Below are positions 34,962 to 43,476 of a stretch of 64,000 nt of DNA, piece after piece. Under the pieces are notes generated by a model. The model did not search any database. It was not told where the DNA came from and worked only from the letters and a program-made list of their open reading frames with translations. Each line of letters opens with the position of its first letter. Position 1 is the stretch's first letter. The translations under genes were made by a program, and so were the position numbers. This DNA comes from an uncultured Erythrobacter sp. (GTDB lineage Bacteria; Pseudomonadota; Alphaproteobacteria; Sphingomonadales; Sphingomonadaceae). The DNA lies in contig NZ_OY284433.1 of assembly GCF_958304185.1 (NCBI RefSeq), positions 992,001-1,056,000 on the forward strand. Direction: 5' to 3'.

Positions 34962-37154
34962 ATGCCACTTGGCTTTCTCAAATCCGGGCGTGAGCCCAAG
35001 CGCTCCGTGCCAGACGGGCAGACCCCGGTCGTGGAACCTCGCCCCGACCGTGCCATTGTGCTGGGTGAAGTCGAAGAACTCGGCATCGGGATGTTCTGGG
35101 CGACCGACGCGGAAGGCCATCTGAGCTTCCTGTCGCAGCGCGCTCTGGTCGATCTCGGCAACGATAGCGAAACGATGATCGGCAAGCCGCTGATTCAGGT
35201 GTTTCATGATGTCGACGAGGAAGACGGCGGCCCGTCGCAGCGTAGCCTTGCCTTCAAGCTCAAGGCCCACTCCAAGCTCGACGAGCAGATCGTCGCTGTG
35301 CCCAACGGGCGCGGTGCGACGCGGTGGTGGCGGCTCAACGGACGGCCGCTGACCGACGCGGCCGGCACCTTCAAGGGCTACCGCGGCAGCGCGGTCGATA
35401 TCTCAGCGCAATATGCCTACGAAACGCAGGTCGCGCGGCAATCGCAAGTGGACGAGCTGACCGGGCTCGCCAACCGCCGCAAGCTGAACGAGCGGCTGAC
35501 TGCCATGTTGTCCGCATTTCGGGTAAGCCAGCGCAGCTGCGCGCTGATGATGCTCGATCTCGACCGCTTCAAGCAGGTCAACGACACCATGGGCCATCCC
35601 GCGGGCGACGAATTGCTCAAGCAGGTGGCCCAGCGCCTTTCCTCCATCGTCAAGGACCACGGCGAGGTTGGCCGGCTGGGCGGCGACGAATTTCAGGTGC
35701 TGCTGCCCGACATGGATGACCGGGGCACTTTGGGCGAGCTGGCCAATCGCATCGTCCAGTCGATCTCGCAGCCCTATCAGATCAATGGCCGCCGGGCGAT
35801 CATCGGCACGTCGGTCGGCATCGCGATTGCGCCCTATGACGGGGTCGAGACTGACGAGCTGACCCGTGCGGCCGACATGGCGCTGTATTCCGCCAAGGAA
35901 GCCCGCGGCGGCACCTTCTGTTTCTTCACCAGCGAATTGCGCGACGCCGCCTCCAAGACCGCGCTGTTGGGCGAACGGCTGCGCGATGCAGTGGATCGCG
36001 GAGAGCTGAAACTTGCCTATCAGCCGCTGGTCGATCCGATCACTAACGAAGTGAAGTGCTTCGAAGCGCTGCTGCGCTGGCACGACGAGGATGAAGGCGA
36101 CATCAGCCCCGCGCAGTTCATTCCCGTCGCCGAGAACGACGATCTGATCATCCGCATCGGCGAAGTCGCGCTGAAGCAGGCGTGCATGGACGCGCTCGCC
36201 TGGCCGGAGACCATCAAGGTTGCGGTCAACGTGTCGGCCAAGCAGTTCGTCCGCCCTGGTTATCGCAAGGCGGTGGCCGCGGCGCTGCAAGCGTCGGGCC
36301 TGCCGCCGGGCCGGCTTGAGCTGGAGATCACTGAAAGCGTTTTCGTCGGCGATCTGGAGACGGTCGATGCGATCTTCCGCGATCTGAAGAAGCTGGGCGT
36401 GCGCCTGGCGCTCGATGATTTCGGCACCGGCTATTCATCGCTCGGTTACCTCAAGCACGGACATTTCAACAAGATCAAGATCGACCAGAGCTTCGTGCGC
36501 GGCTGCACCGAGAATGGTGACACCAACCCTGCGATCATCACCGCCATCGTCGCGCTCGCAAAGGCGCTCGGCATGGAGACCGTGGCCGAAGGCGTCGAGG
36601 CGATGGACGAGCTGGAGCTGGTCAAGGCGCGCGGCGCAGATCTGGTACAAGGCTACATTTTCTCGCGTCCGATCACGCAGGATCAGGTGCTGGCGCAGTT
36701 TGCCGAAGGATCGGGTATGTTCCGCCCCAGCGGCCCGCCGCGCCACCGCGCTGAACGGATCACCATCTTCCGCAAGGTCGGGCTGATTCACGAGGATCAC
36801 TATTACGACGTGATCCTGCGCAACCTGTCCAAGACCGGCGCGCGGATTACCGGGCTGGCCGGGGTGCCGGTCGGGACCGACGTGGTGCTCGATCTCGGTC
36901 ACGGGCAGCTGGTGGTGAGCAAGGTGGTCAACGCGACCGAGAACAGCCAGGGTCTGAAGTTCGAAACCTCGATGATCAGCGACGGCAGCGGCGGGTTCAT
37001 GACGCGGCACCGCATCTCGCCCTATTCACTGGCCGAAGCGGGGATCCCGCTGGCGGCGCTCGGCGCAGGGGCTTTCCCGCTTGCCAAGTGGCGCGAGGCG
37101 AACAAGACCGTGCCCAAGTTCGTGCAACTGGAACTCAGCGCGCCGGGAGCCTGA
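34962..37154 (+). CDS. PAS-GGDEF-EAL-PilZ cyclic di-GMP protein
   Basis: A 730-residue cytoplasmic protein; the ATG at 34962 has AAGGA six bases upstream. Domains in order: PAS (~30-150, ending GYRGSAVDIS), GGDEF (~160-330, motif GGDEF intact at 240-244, so diguanylate cyclase activity is possible), EAL (~345-590, EALLRW at 368, NVSAKQF, ELEITES, DDFGTGYSSL, KIDQSF, EGVE, all expected metal and base residues present, so phosphodiesterase activity is likely) and PilZ (~585-700, RHRAER and NLSKTG matching RxxxR and (D/N)xSxxG). No inhibitory RxxD site is seen before GGDEF. It is divergent from pcs, about 200 bases apart, with no evident functional link. Confidence 0.93.
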   Translation: MPLGFLKSGREPKRSVPDGQTPVVEPRPDRAIVLGEVEELGIGMFWATDAEGHLSFLSQRALVDLGNDSETMIGKPLIQVFHDVDEEDGGPSQRSLAFKLKAHSKLDEQIVAVPNGRGATRWWRLNGRPLTDAAGTFKGYRGSAVDISAQYAYETQVARQSQVDELTGLANRRKLNERLTAMLSAFRVSQRSCALMMLDLDRFKQVNDTMGHPAGDELLKQVAQRLSSIVKDHGEVGRLGGDEFQVLLPDMDDRGTLGELANRIVQSISQPYQINGRRAIIGTSVGIAIAPYDGVETDELTRAADMALYSAKEARGGTFCFFTSELRDAASKTALLGERLRDAVDRGELKLAYQPLVDPITNEVKCFEALLRWHDEDEGDISPAQFIPVAENDDLIIRIGEVALKQACMDALAWPETIKVAVNVSAKQFVRPGYRKAVAAALQASGLPPGRLELEITESVFVGDLETVDAIFRDLKKLGVRLALDDFGTGYSSLGYLKHGHFNKIKIDQSFVRGCTENGDTNPAIITAIVALAKALGMETVAEGVEAMDELELVKARGADLVQGYIFSRPITQDQVLAQFAEGSGMFRPSGPPRHRAERITIFRKVGLIHEDHYYDVILRNLSKTGARITGLAGVPVGTDVVLDLGHGQLVVSKVVNATENSQGLKFETSMISDGSGGFMTRHRISPYSLAEAGIPLAALGAGAFPLAKWREANKTVPKFVQLELSAPGA

Positions 37155-37194
37155 TCGGGGCGCTGCGGTCTTCCACGTAAGACACCGATCAGGC
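37149..37194. terminator. Double-hairpin terminator between convergent genes
   Basis: A perfect 10-base inverted repeat GCCTGATCGG (37149-37158) and CCGATCAGGC (37185-37194) encloses a second one, GTCTT/AAGAC (37168-37172, 37179-37183). It overlaps the stop codon of the cyclic di-GMP gene and lies before the end of queF from the other side. It has no T run, so termination is inferred from position and strength of pairing. Confidence 0.5.
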
Positions 37195-37216
37195 AGGGGT
37201 AGCGACGCCCCGAACG

Positions 37217-37690
37217 TCACCCGCGCCCGCGATAGGTCGGCACGCCCTGATCGGGTAGCCACAGGCCAGCGGGGGGCGCGGCGCTCTGCCAGAACACGTC
37301 GATCGGAATGCCGCCGCGCGGATACCAGTAGCCGCCGATCCGCAGCCATTGCGGGCGCATTTCTTCGAACAGGCGCAAGCCGATCCCCACGGTCACATCT
37401 TCGTGGAAGCCGTTGTGATTGCGGAAACTCCCGAGGAACAGCTTGAGGCTCTTGCTCTCGACGATGGTTTCGCCCGGCACGTAGTCGATCACCAGATGCG
37501 CGAAGTCGGGCTGGTTCGTCACCGGGCACAGCGAGGTGAATTCCGGCGAGACGAACCGCACCAGAAAGGTCAGTCCGGGGCGCGGATTGGGGACGTAGTC
37601 GAGCACCGCTTCTTCGGGCGAGGCCGGCAGCGGGGTGTCGCGGCCGAGGAATTGCGGAGCGCGCGCGGGCTTATCAGGTGTGCTTTCCAT
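37217..37690 (-). CDS. queF: NADPH-dependent 7-cyano-7-deazaguanine reductase (preQ1 synthase)
   Basis: A 157-residue short-form QueF, reducing the nitrile of preQ0 to preQ1 for queuosine in tRNA anticodons. Start ATG at 37690 gives [16 protein letters not shown], the normal length (150-165). The catalytic cysteine is Cys55 in [13 protein letters not shown], with Asp62 as the general acid, and the NADPH motif E78-SKSLK follows. FHEDVT completes the T-fold tunnelling pattern. It is monocistronic, convergent with the cyclic di-GMP gene. Other queuosine genes are not in the window. Confidence 0.93.
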   Translation of the reverse strand: MESTPDKPARAPQFLGRDTPLPASPEEAVLDYVPNPRPGLTFLVRFVSPEFTSLCPVTNQPDFAHLVIDYVPGETIVESKSLKLFLGSFRNHNGFHEDVTVGIGLRLFEEMRPQWLRIGGYWYPRGGIPIDVFWQSAAPPAGLWLPDQGVPTYRGRG

Positions 37691-37834
37691 GCCGCGCTGT
37701 TGCCTTGAAGCGCGGATGGACGCAAGCGGGGAACTGGACGCAGCGGCACGCAAATCCCTATGGGGACAGCGCAGGTTCACCCTGCACCGCCCACAATTCC
37801 CGGCTTTCCCGACTCAGTTGAGCTCCACCGCGCC

Positions 37835-38935
37835 ATGAACCGCCTGCCTGCCCGCCTTTTCCCCGCTTGCCTCTCCGCCGCCGCGCTGGCGCTAGCCGCG
37901 CCGCTTGCGGCCCAGCAGCAGTCCGGCACCTTCACCCTGCCCGAACCGACGCCGACGCCCACCCCTGCCCCCGCGGGCCCAGCGGACGAGCGCGCCGGGG
38001 TGGCCATCCCGCCGCGCGCCGCGCCGAGTGCTGCGCCCTCGCCGGTGATCCTGCCGCTACCTTCGCCGAGCGCCGCACGCTCCCCCAGCCCGAGCCCGCG
38101 CGACATTCTCACCCCCAGCCCGTCAGCCGCGCCCAGGCCCGCGCCGCAAGCCAGCCCCAGCGCGCCCGCGCCTGCTGCCACGCCTTCGGATAGCGCAACG
38201 GGCGATCCGCTAACCCTCCCGCCTGCCGTGTCGCAAGTGGCGCCTGCCGCACCGGCGACCAGCCCGAGCGTGGCCGTCGGCGAACCGCTCTTCGACCTCG
38301 CCGATTGGTGGCCGCTTGTCGCAAGCGCGCTCGCTGCGATTGCGGCGCTGGGCGGGCTTGCGGCGTGGCAGCGGCGGCGCAAGCCCAAGGTGGCGCGCCT
38401 CGCGCCGCCGGTCGATGCCCGTGACACGGCGGCGCCAGCCAGCATCGATGACGCGCCCCGGCTCGATCTCACGCTCGAGATCATCTCGGCGACCCGCAGC
38501 GTGATGATGTTCACCGTGCAATACCGCCTCAACATCGCCAACCGATCAGACCGCGCCGTGACCGACCTTGCCGCCGCCGTGCAGCTCGCCTGCGCGCGGG
38601 CGAGTGCGGGCGCTGCGCCCTCCGCCCGAGCCGCGCAGGCAACGTCCGGGATCGCGCGCGTCGGCCCGCAACAGGCGCGCAGCGTCACCGGCACAGTGCA
38701 ACTCCCGCTCAGCGCCATTGCGCCTTTGCGGCAGGGGCAGACCCCGATGTTCGTGCCGCTGGTCCACGTCACGCTGGAAGGCGAGAGCCTGCCCGCACAG
38801 GCCCGCACCTTCGTGATCGGCACGCCCTCCCCAAGCGGGCGCGTCCACCCGATCCTGCTCGATGCGTCGCCGGGCGGGATCGCCGGGCTGGTCGCGCAGG
38901 CGGTGTCGCTGCCTCCAGCCTCTGCCGCTGCCTGA
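37835..38935 (+). CDS. Proline-rich membrane-anchored protein of unknown function
   Basis: About 366 residues from the ATG at 37835, which opens a signal peptide (cleavage near LAA-QQQ); an upstream frame start at 37760 has no support. Residues ~30-150 are a Pro/Ala/Ser-rich, low-complexity, probably disordered periplasmic stretch (PTPTPTPAPAG). One transmembrane helix follows (LVASALAAIAALGGLAAW, ~residues 170-187), then a basic stop-transfer (QRRRKPK) and a ~180-residue beta-rich cytoplasmic domain (LDLTLEIISATRSVMMFTVQYRLNIANRSD). The orientation, with a large cytoplasmic C-terminal domain, is predicted. No family recognised. Single gene. Confidence 0.7.
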   Translation: MNRLPARLFPACLSAAALALAAPLAAQQQSGTFTLPEPTPTPTPAPAGPADERAGVAIPPRAAPSAAPSPVILPLPSPSAARSPSPSPRDILTPSPSAAPRPAPQASPSAPAPAATPSDSATGDPLTLPPAVSQVAPAAPATSPSVAVGEPLFDLADWWPLVASALAAIAALGGLAAWQRRRKPKVARLAPPVDARDTAAPASIDDAPRLDLTLEIISATRSVMMFTVQYRLNIANRSDRAVTDLAAAVQLACARASAGAAPSARAAQATSGIARVGPQQARSVTGTVQLPLSAIAPLRQGQTPMFVPLVHVTLEGESLPAQARTFVIGTPSPSGRVHPILLDASPGGIAGLVAQAVSLPPASAAA

Positions 38936-39227
38936 TTCGCCCGCTGAGTGACGCGGCCTCCCACGCCCGCAATGCGCGGCTGTTGGAGACACATGAGACA
39001 CTGTCCAGGAAAGAAAAAACTGCCCCCACCCGTAGCCCGATCTGAATGGACGAATAGGCGGATGGGGCGGATCATTCCGGCGATCTTGTCAGCGCAGGCA
39101 CAAGTAGGAAAGCGCCTATGCTTCTGTCCCGCCGCCGCCCTTCACGCCCCCCTGCCTGCCCCCCTGCCTGCCTATTGCCTGCCCGCGCCCTTTGCGCCGC
39201 CGCCCGCGGCACGCTAGGAACCCGCAC

Positions 39228-40085
39228 ATGACCAAGCTTCCTTCTGCGCTCGTTTCGACCGAATGGCTCGCCGACAACCTTGGTGCGCCGGGCCTTGCCG
39301 TGCTCGATGCCTCATACCACCTGCCCGCCGCTGCGCGCGATGCGGGGGCGGAGTTTACCGCCGGGCACATCCCCGGCGCGCGCTTCCTCGGGCTGGCCAG
39401 CCTGTTCGATGCCGGATCGAGCGTGCCTTATGCCTTCCCCACCCCCGACCAACTCGCCGCGCGGCTCGGCCTGCTGGGGGTGCGGGGCGAGGACGCGATC
39501 ATCCTCTATGACGACAGCGCGATCCGCACGTCGGCGCGGGCTTGGTTCGTGCTGACCGCGATGGGCTGGGACAATGTCGCAATCCTCGATGGGGGTCTGG
39601 GCAAGTGGCGTGCAGAAGGCCGCGCGCTCGGCAGCGGCGCGGAGCATGGCGCAACCATCGCGCCGGCCCACCTCGCCCCGCCCCGGCGGGTGCGCAGCAA
39701 GGCCGATATGCTCGCCAACATCGCCAGCGGCCGCGAACAGGTGCTCGACGCGCGCGGGGCTGATCGGGTCTATGGCACCGGTATCGACCCGGTGCATGGC
39801 GGCCCCAATGGACGCATTCCGGGCGCGCTGAACCTGCCGTTCGGCGGCGTGCTGAACGCGGACGGCACCTACAAATCGCCGGGCGAGATTCGCGCCGCGC
39901 TGACCGCCGCCGGGATCGACCTCGACCAGCCGGTCACCACCACCTGCGGCAGCGGCGTCACTGCCAGCGTGCTGATGTTCGCGATGCACCTGATCGGTAA
40001 GCACGACACCGCGCTGTATGATGGCAGCTGGAGCGAATGGGGCGCCGACCCCGAAACGCCAAAGCTCCAAGGCCCCGCCGAATGA
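39228..40085 (+). CDS. sseA: 3-mercaptopyruvate sulfurtransferase
   Basis: A 285-residue tandem rhodanese protein; ATG at 39228 has AGGAA six bases upstream. The N-terminal rhodanese domain (~1-130) is inactive in this family; the C-terminal one (~155-285) has the catalytic loop CGSGVTAS with Cys240, the CG[S/T]G[V/T]T form that marks mercaptopyruvate sulfurtransferases rather than thiosulfate-specific rhodaneses. It moves sulfur from 3-mercaptopyruvate to cyanide or thiols. The stop overlaps the cystathionine beta-lyase start (ATGA), so the two sulfur-amino-acid enzymes are co-translated. mscS follows in the same manner. Confidence 0.92.
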   Translation: MTKLPSALVSTEWLADNLGAPGLAVLDASYHLPAAARDAGAEFTAGHIPGARFLGLASLFDAGSSVPYAFPTPDQLAARLGLLGVRGEDAIILYDDSAIRTSARAWFVLTAMGWDNVAILDGGLGKWRAEGRALGSGAEHGATIAPAHLAPPRRVRSKADMLANIASGREQVLDARGADRVYGTGIDPVHGGPNGRIPGALNLPFGGVLNADGTYKSPGEIRAALTAAGIDLDQPVTTTCGSGVTASVLMFAMHLIGKHDTALYDGSWSEWGADPETPKLQGPAE

Positions 40086-41275
40086 GCGGCGGCGATAGTG
40101 GCAAGCCGTTGAAGCCCGCCACGCGGCTGGTGCGCGGTGGGCGGCGCAAGGAGTGGACGGGGCCGGTGGTGAACCCGCCCGTCTGGCGCGCCTCCACCCA
40201 CCTTTACGACAAGGACGCCGATCGCCACAGCGCGGGCGGCAATAATGCCGACGGGCAGTTCTTCTATGGCCGCCGCGGCGCGCCGACCCAGTGGGCGCTG
40301 GCCGAGGCGCTCACCCAGATTGAGCCGGGCGCTTACGGCACGCAGCTTTACCCGAGCGGCGTGGCAGCGATTGCTGGGTGTATGCTCAGCGTGCTGAAAC
40401 CGGGTGACCGGCTGCTGATGGCAGACAACGCCTATGACCCCTCGCGTAGCATGGCGACGGGGCTGCTGACGCGGATGGGGGTGACGACGACCTTTTTCGA
40501 CCCGCGCGATCTTGACGCCTATGCCGCGCTGTTCGCCGATCCAGTGAAAGCGGTGTGGCTGGAAAATCCTGGCAGTCTCACCTTCGAGCTGTGCGATGTC
40601 CCAGCGCTTGCCGCCATCGCCCGTCAGCACGGCGCGGTCAGTATGGTCGACAACACCTGGGCCAGCCCCTTGGGCTTCGCTGCGCTGGAACACGGCTGCG
40701 ATATCGTGATGATGAGCCTGTCGAAGCACGTCGGCGGGCATTCCGATCTGATGATGGGCAGCGCCAGTGCGGGGAAGCGCTGGTACACTGCGCTGCGCCG
40801 CACCGCGCAGGAGTTGGGGCAAGTGGTTGCGCCCGACGACGCCGCGCTCGCCGCACGGGGCCTGCGCACAATGGGTCTCAGGCTGGACGCGCAGACCCGT
40901 TCGGCGCTCAGGATTGCCGAGTGGTTGGAGGCCCAGCCGCAGGTGGCTGAGGTGCTGTGCCCGATGTTGCCTTCCGCCCCCGGCCATGCCTTGTGGGCGC
41001 GCGATTTCACCGGCGGATGCGGGCTATTTGCCTTCGTGCTGGCGAGCGATGATCCGCAAGCCTCGGCCCGCGTGGCAGATGCGCTCGATCTGTTTGGGAT
41101 CGGCTACAGCTGGGGCGGGTTTGAAAGCCTCGTTTTGCCGATCACGCCCAAGACCTATCGCAGCCTGATGCCCTGCCCGACCGGAGGCAGGCCTGCGCTC
41201 CGCCTTTCTATCGGGCTGGAGGATAGTGACGATCTGATCGCCGATCTGGCGCAGGCGCTGGCGCAAGCAGGATGA
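40082..41275 (+). CDS. metC: Cystathionine beta-lyase, PLP-dependent
   Basis: A 397-residue Cys/Met-metabolism PLP enzyme; it would cleave cystathionine to homocysteine, pyruvate and ammonia. The PLP lysine lies in SLSKHVGGHSD (near residue 220), and the phosphate-binding and Tyr motifs are seen in FFYGRRGAPTQWAL and TQLYPSGVAAI. The start ATG at 40082 is inside the preceding stop. Length agrees with MetC (about 395) more than with gamma-synthases. It forms an operon sseA-metC-mscS. A related role such as cysteine-S-conjugate lyase is possible. Confidence 0.9.
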   Translation: MSGGDSGKPLKPATRLVRGGRRKEWTGPVVNPPVWRASTHLYDKDADRHSAGGNNADGQFFYGRRGAPTQWALAEALTQIEPGAYGTQLYPSGVAAIAGCMLSVLKPGDRLLMADNAYDPSRSMATGLLTRMGVTTTFFDPRDLDAYAALFADPVKAVWLENPGSLTFELCDVPALAAIARQHGAVSMVDNTWASPLGFAALEHGCDIVMMSLSKHVGGHSDLMMGSASAGKRWYTALRRTAQELGQVVAPDDAALAARGLRTMGLRLDAQTRSALRIAEWLEAQPQVAEVLCPMLPSAPGHALWARDFTGGCGLFAFVLASDDPQASARVADALDLFGIGYSWGGFESLVLPITPKTYRSLMPCPTGGRPALRLSIGLEDSDDLIADLAQALAQAG

Positions 41276-42285
41276 CCGCGCCCGCACCGACGCCGTCTCC
41301 GGACTCGTCCGAAATCGTCAGCGGCGCGGACCATCTGCGCGAGGATATTGGCGAACGCAGCGAGACTATCGGCGGGATCCTCAACCGGCTCGATAGCTTC
41401 GCGGTTGAAGTCGGTGATTGGCGTATCTCGGCGTTCGACGTGCTGTTTACGGTCGCCGCGATCCTGCTGGTGCTCGCCTTTGCCTGGGGCGCGACCCGGC
41501 TCACCCGGAGCGCGCTGCGGCGGTTGACCGCGCTCGACGGCACCCAGCGCGTGCTGGCCGAAAAGGTCGCCACCATCGTGATCTGGATCACGACCTTCCT
41601 CGTCGGGGTCGATCTGCTCGGCATTGATCTCACCGCGCTCACGGTCTTTTCGGGCGCCTTTGGTTTGGCGATCGGGTTCGGCCTGCAAAAGACCTTCGGC
41701 AACCTCATCTCCGGCATCATCCTGCTGATGGACAAGTCGATCAAGCCGGGGGACGTCATCGCCGTGACCGATCAGGCCGGGGTGCAGACCTTCGGCCAGA
41801 TCCGCAAGATCGGCATCCGCGCGATCTCGGTCGTTACCCGGGATGAGCGCGAATATCTGATTCCGAACGAAAACCTGATGATCAATCAGGTCGAAAACTG
41901 GTCCTATTCCTCCAAGAACGTGCGGGTTCAGGTGCAGGTCGGGGTGAGCTACGATAGTGATATGGCGCTCGCCGAAGAGCTGATGCTGAAGGCGGCGAAG
42001 AACGCGCGGCGCGTGCTCGACACCCCGCCGCCGACGGTGTGGTGGGGCGGGTTCGGCGACAATTCGGTCGATTTCACCATCCACTGCTGGATCAACGATC
42101 CCGAGGAAGGCGTGGGCAATGTCCGCAGCGAGGTGCTCAAGCATCTGTGGGCGCTGTTCAAGGAGCATGGGGTGGAGATTCCCTACCCCCAGCGCGATCT
42201 GCGCCTGCGGCAAAGCGGCGAGCTGGAGCGGCTGATCGGGGCGCTGGAACAGGGCGGCGAACCGCCCAAGCCCAAGGCGCAATAG
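41272..42285 (+). CDS. mscS: Small-conductance mechanosensitive channel, MscS family
   Basis: A 337-residue inner-membrane channel that opens on hypo-osmotic shock. There are about three transmembrane helices (residues ~55-75, ~95-120, ~125-150), the last being the glycine/alanine-rich pore helix FSGAFGLAIGFGLQKTFGNLISGII, which continues into the beta domain (PGDVIAVTD...GQIRKIGIRAISVVTRD). The C-terminal alpha/beta domain ends with Lys-rich residues. The start overlaps metC by the ATGA arrangement, so its expression follows the sulfur genes; whether this is functional or coincidental is not clear. Confidence 0.92.
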   Translation: MTAPAPTPSPDSSEIVSGADHLREDIGERSETIGGILNRLDSFAVEVGDWRISAFDVLFTVAAILLVLAFAWGATRLTRSALRRLTALDGTQRVLAEKVATIVIWITTFLVGVDLLGIDLTALTVFSGAFGLAIGFGLQKTFGNLISGIILLMDKSIKPGDVIAVTDQAGVQTFGQIRKIGIRAISVVTRDEREYLIPNENLMINQVENWSYSSKNVRVQVQVGVSYDSDMALAEELMLKAAKNARRVLDTPPPTVWWGGFGDNSVDFTIHCWINDPEEGVGNVRSEVLKHLWALFKEHGVEIPYPQRDLRLRQSGELERLIGALEQGGEPPKPKAQ

Positions 42286-42352
42286 TTCCGCTTCGCCGCT
42301 GCCAAACCATTCTCGCTGGAACGGATCGGCGCGCTGGCCCATTTGCCGTGTC

Positions 42353-43180
42353 ATGCAGCAGACTGGCACCATCTATCTCGTCGGCGCGGGGCCGGGTCCG
42401 GTGGACCTCCTGACCTTGCGCGCGGTCCGCCTGATCGAGCGGGCGGAAGTGATCGTCCATGACGGGCTGATCGGCCCGGATATTCTCGGCCTGGCGCGGC
42501 CCGATGCGCGGCTGATCTCGGTCGCCAAGCAGCGCGCGCGCCACACCTTGCCGCAGGATGACATCAACGCCCTGCTGGTGCGCGAGGCGCAGGCCGGGCG
42601 GGATGTCGTGCGGCTGAAAGGCGGCGATCCGTTCATCTTCGGGCGCGGCGGCGAGGAAGCCGAAACCGCCCGCGCAGCAGGTGTCCGCGTCGAAGTCGTC
42701 CCCGGCATTTCTGCTGCCAACGGCGCGGCGGCGGCGAGCGGCATTGCGCTCACCCACCGTGACGCCTCCAGCATCGTCAGCTTCGTCGCGGGCCAATGCA
42801 AGGGCCTGGCGGAACAGGACTGGTCGGGCCTCGCGGGCAAGGGCCGCACGCTGGTGATCTACATGGGCGTCTCCACCGCGCCGCAGATCGCCGAGAAGCT
42901 GATGGCTGATGGTCTCGCGCCTTCGATGCCGGTCGCCGTGATCGAGAACGCCGCGCGCCCGGAAATGCGGGTGCTGCGCGGGTTGCTGGCAGGGTTGCCC
43001 GATCTGGTGGAGCGGGAAGCGGTGCAAAGCCCCGCGCTGATCGTGATCGGCGAGGTTACGGCGCGCAACATCAGCCCCGGCCGTCATCCCAGCGAAAGCT
43101 GGGACCTAGAGCGGCAAGCGCAGTTCCTAGAGGCCCTAGGCCCCAGCTTCCGCTGGGGTGACGGAGATATCCAGCCATGA
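42353..43180 (+). CDS. cobA: Uroporphyrinogen-III C-methyltransferase with repeat-derived tail
   Basis: A 275-residue SUMT that twice methylates uroporphyrinogen III with S-adenosylmethionine, giving precorrin-2 for siroheme (and B12). Family motifs: LVGAGPGPVDLLTLRA at the N-terminus (SAM site), GDPFIFGRGGEEAE and PGISAANGAAAASGI. The core ends about residue 245 (VTARNI). The remaining ~30 residues are encoded by a palindromic repeat element (43081-43164), which explains why it is longer than the usual ~255. It heads the sulfite-reduction operon, whose CysI needs siroheme. The ATGA overlap couples it to the next gene. Confidence 0.92.
   Translation: MQQTGTIYLVGAGPGPVDLLTLRAVRLIERAEVIVHDGLIGPDILGLARPDARLISVAKQRARHTLPQDDINALLVREAQAGRDVVRLKGGDPFIFGRGGEEAETARAAGVRVEVVPGISAANGAAAASGIALTHRDASSIVSFVAGQCKGLAEQDWSGLAGKGRTLVIYMGVSTAPQIAEKLMADGLAPSMPVAVIENAARPEMRVLRGLLAGLPDLVEREAVQSPALIVIGEVTARNISPGRHPSESWDLERQAQFLEALGPSFRWGDGDIQP
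43081..43164. repeat. Palindromic repeat forming cobA C-terminus
   Basis: An 84-base element with long imperfect inverted arms: CCGTCATCCCAGCG-aa-AGCTGGGACC at the left and GGccCCAGCT-tc-CGCTGGGGTGACGG at the right. It is in frame with cobA, adding 28 codons, and its right end also supplies part of the ribosome binding site of the next gene. It resembles known intergenic palindromes of sphingomonads in layout, from memory. Confidence 0.75.
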
Positions 43181-43476
43181 AAATCCTCACCGGCAATGAC
43201 CTGCGCTCGGGCGCGGTGACCTGGTGGAACGGCACCGGCTGGTCGCTGTTCGTCGACGATGCCGTCGATGTTGGCGACGACGCCGAGGAAATTCTCGCCC
43301 GCGAGGAAGCCGCGCGCCGGGTCAACGTGCCTTACGCCATCGAGGCGACCATCGATGCAGGCGGCCACGTGCGCCCCGCGCACATCAAGGACCGCGTGCG
43401 CGCGCTCGGCCCGACGGTGCGGCGCGACCTTGCCGTGCCGACTGCCAACAAGACCGGCTGGGACTGGGTGATCTGA
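43177..43476 (+). CDS. DUF2849 domain protein, sulfite reduction operon
   Basis: A 99-residue protein of the DUF2849 group, recognised by its position and the pattern MKILTGNDLRSGAVTWW...GWSLFVDDA, DVGDDAEEILAREEA, VNVPYAIEATIDAGGHVRPAHIKDRVRALGPTVR. Length matches the family (about 100). It overlaps cobA (ATGA) and the cysI start (TGATG), so it is fully embedded in the operon, and in alphaproteobacteria it is regularly found there. It presumably helps sulfite reductase maturation or electron supply, which is unproven. Confidence 0.85.
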   Translation: MKILTGNDLRSGAVTWWNGTGWSLFVDDAVDVGDDAEEILAREEAARRVNVPYAIEATIDAGGHVRPAHIKDRVRALGPTVRRDLAVPTANKTGWDWVI

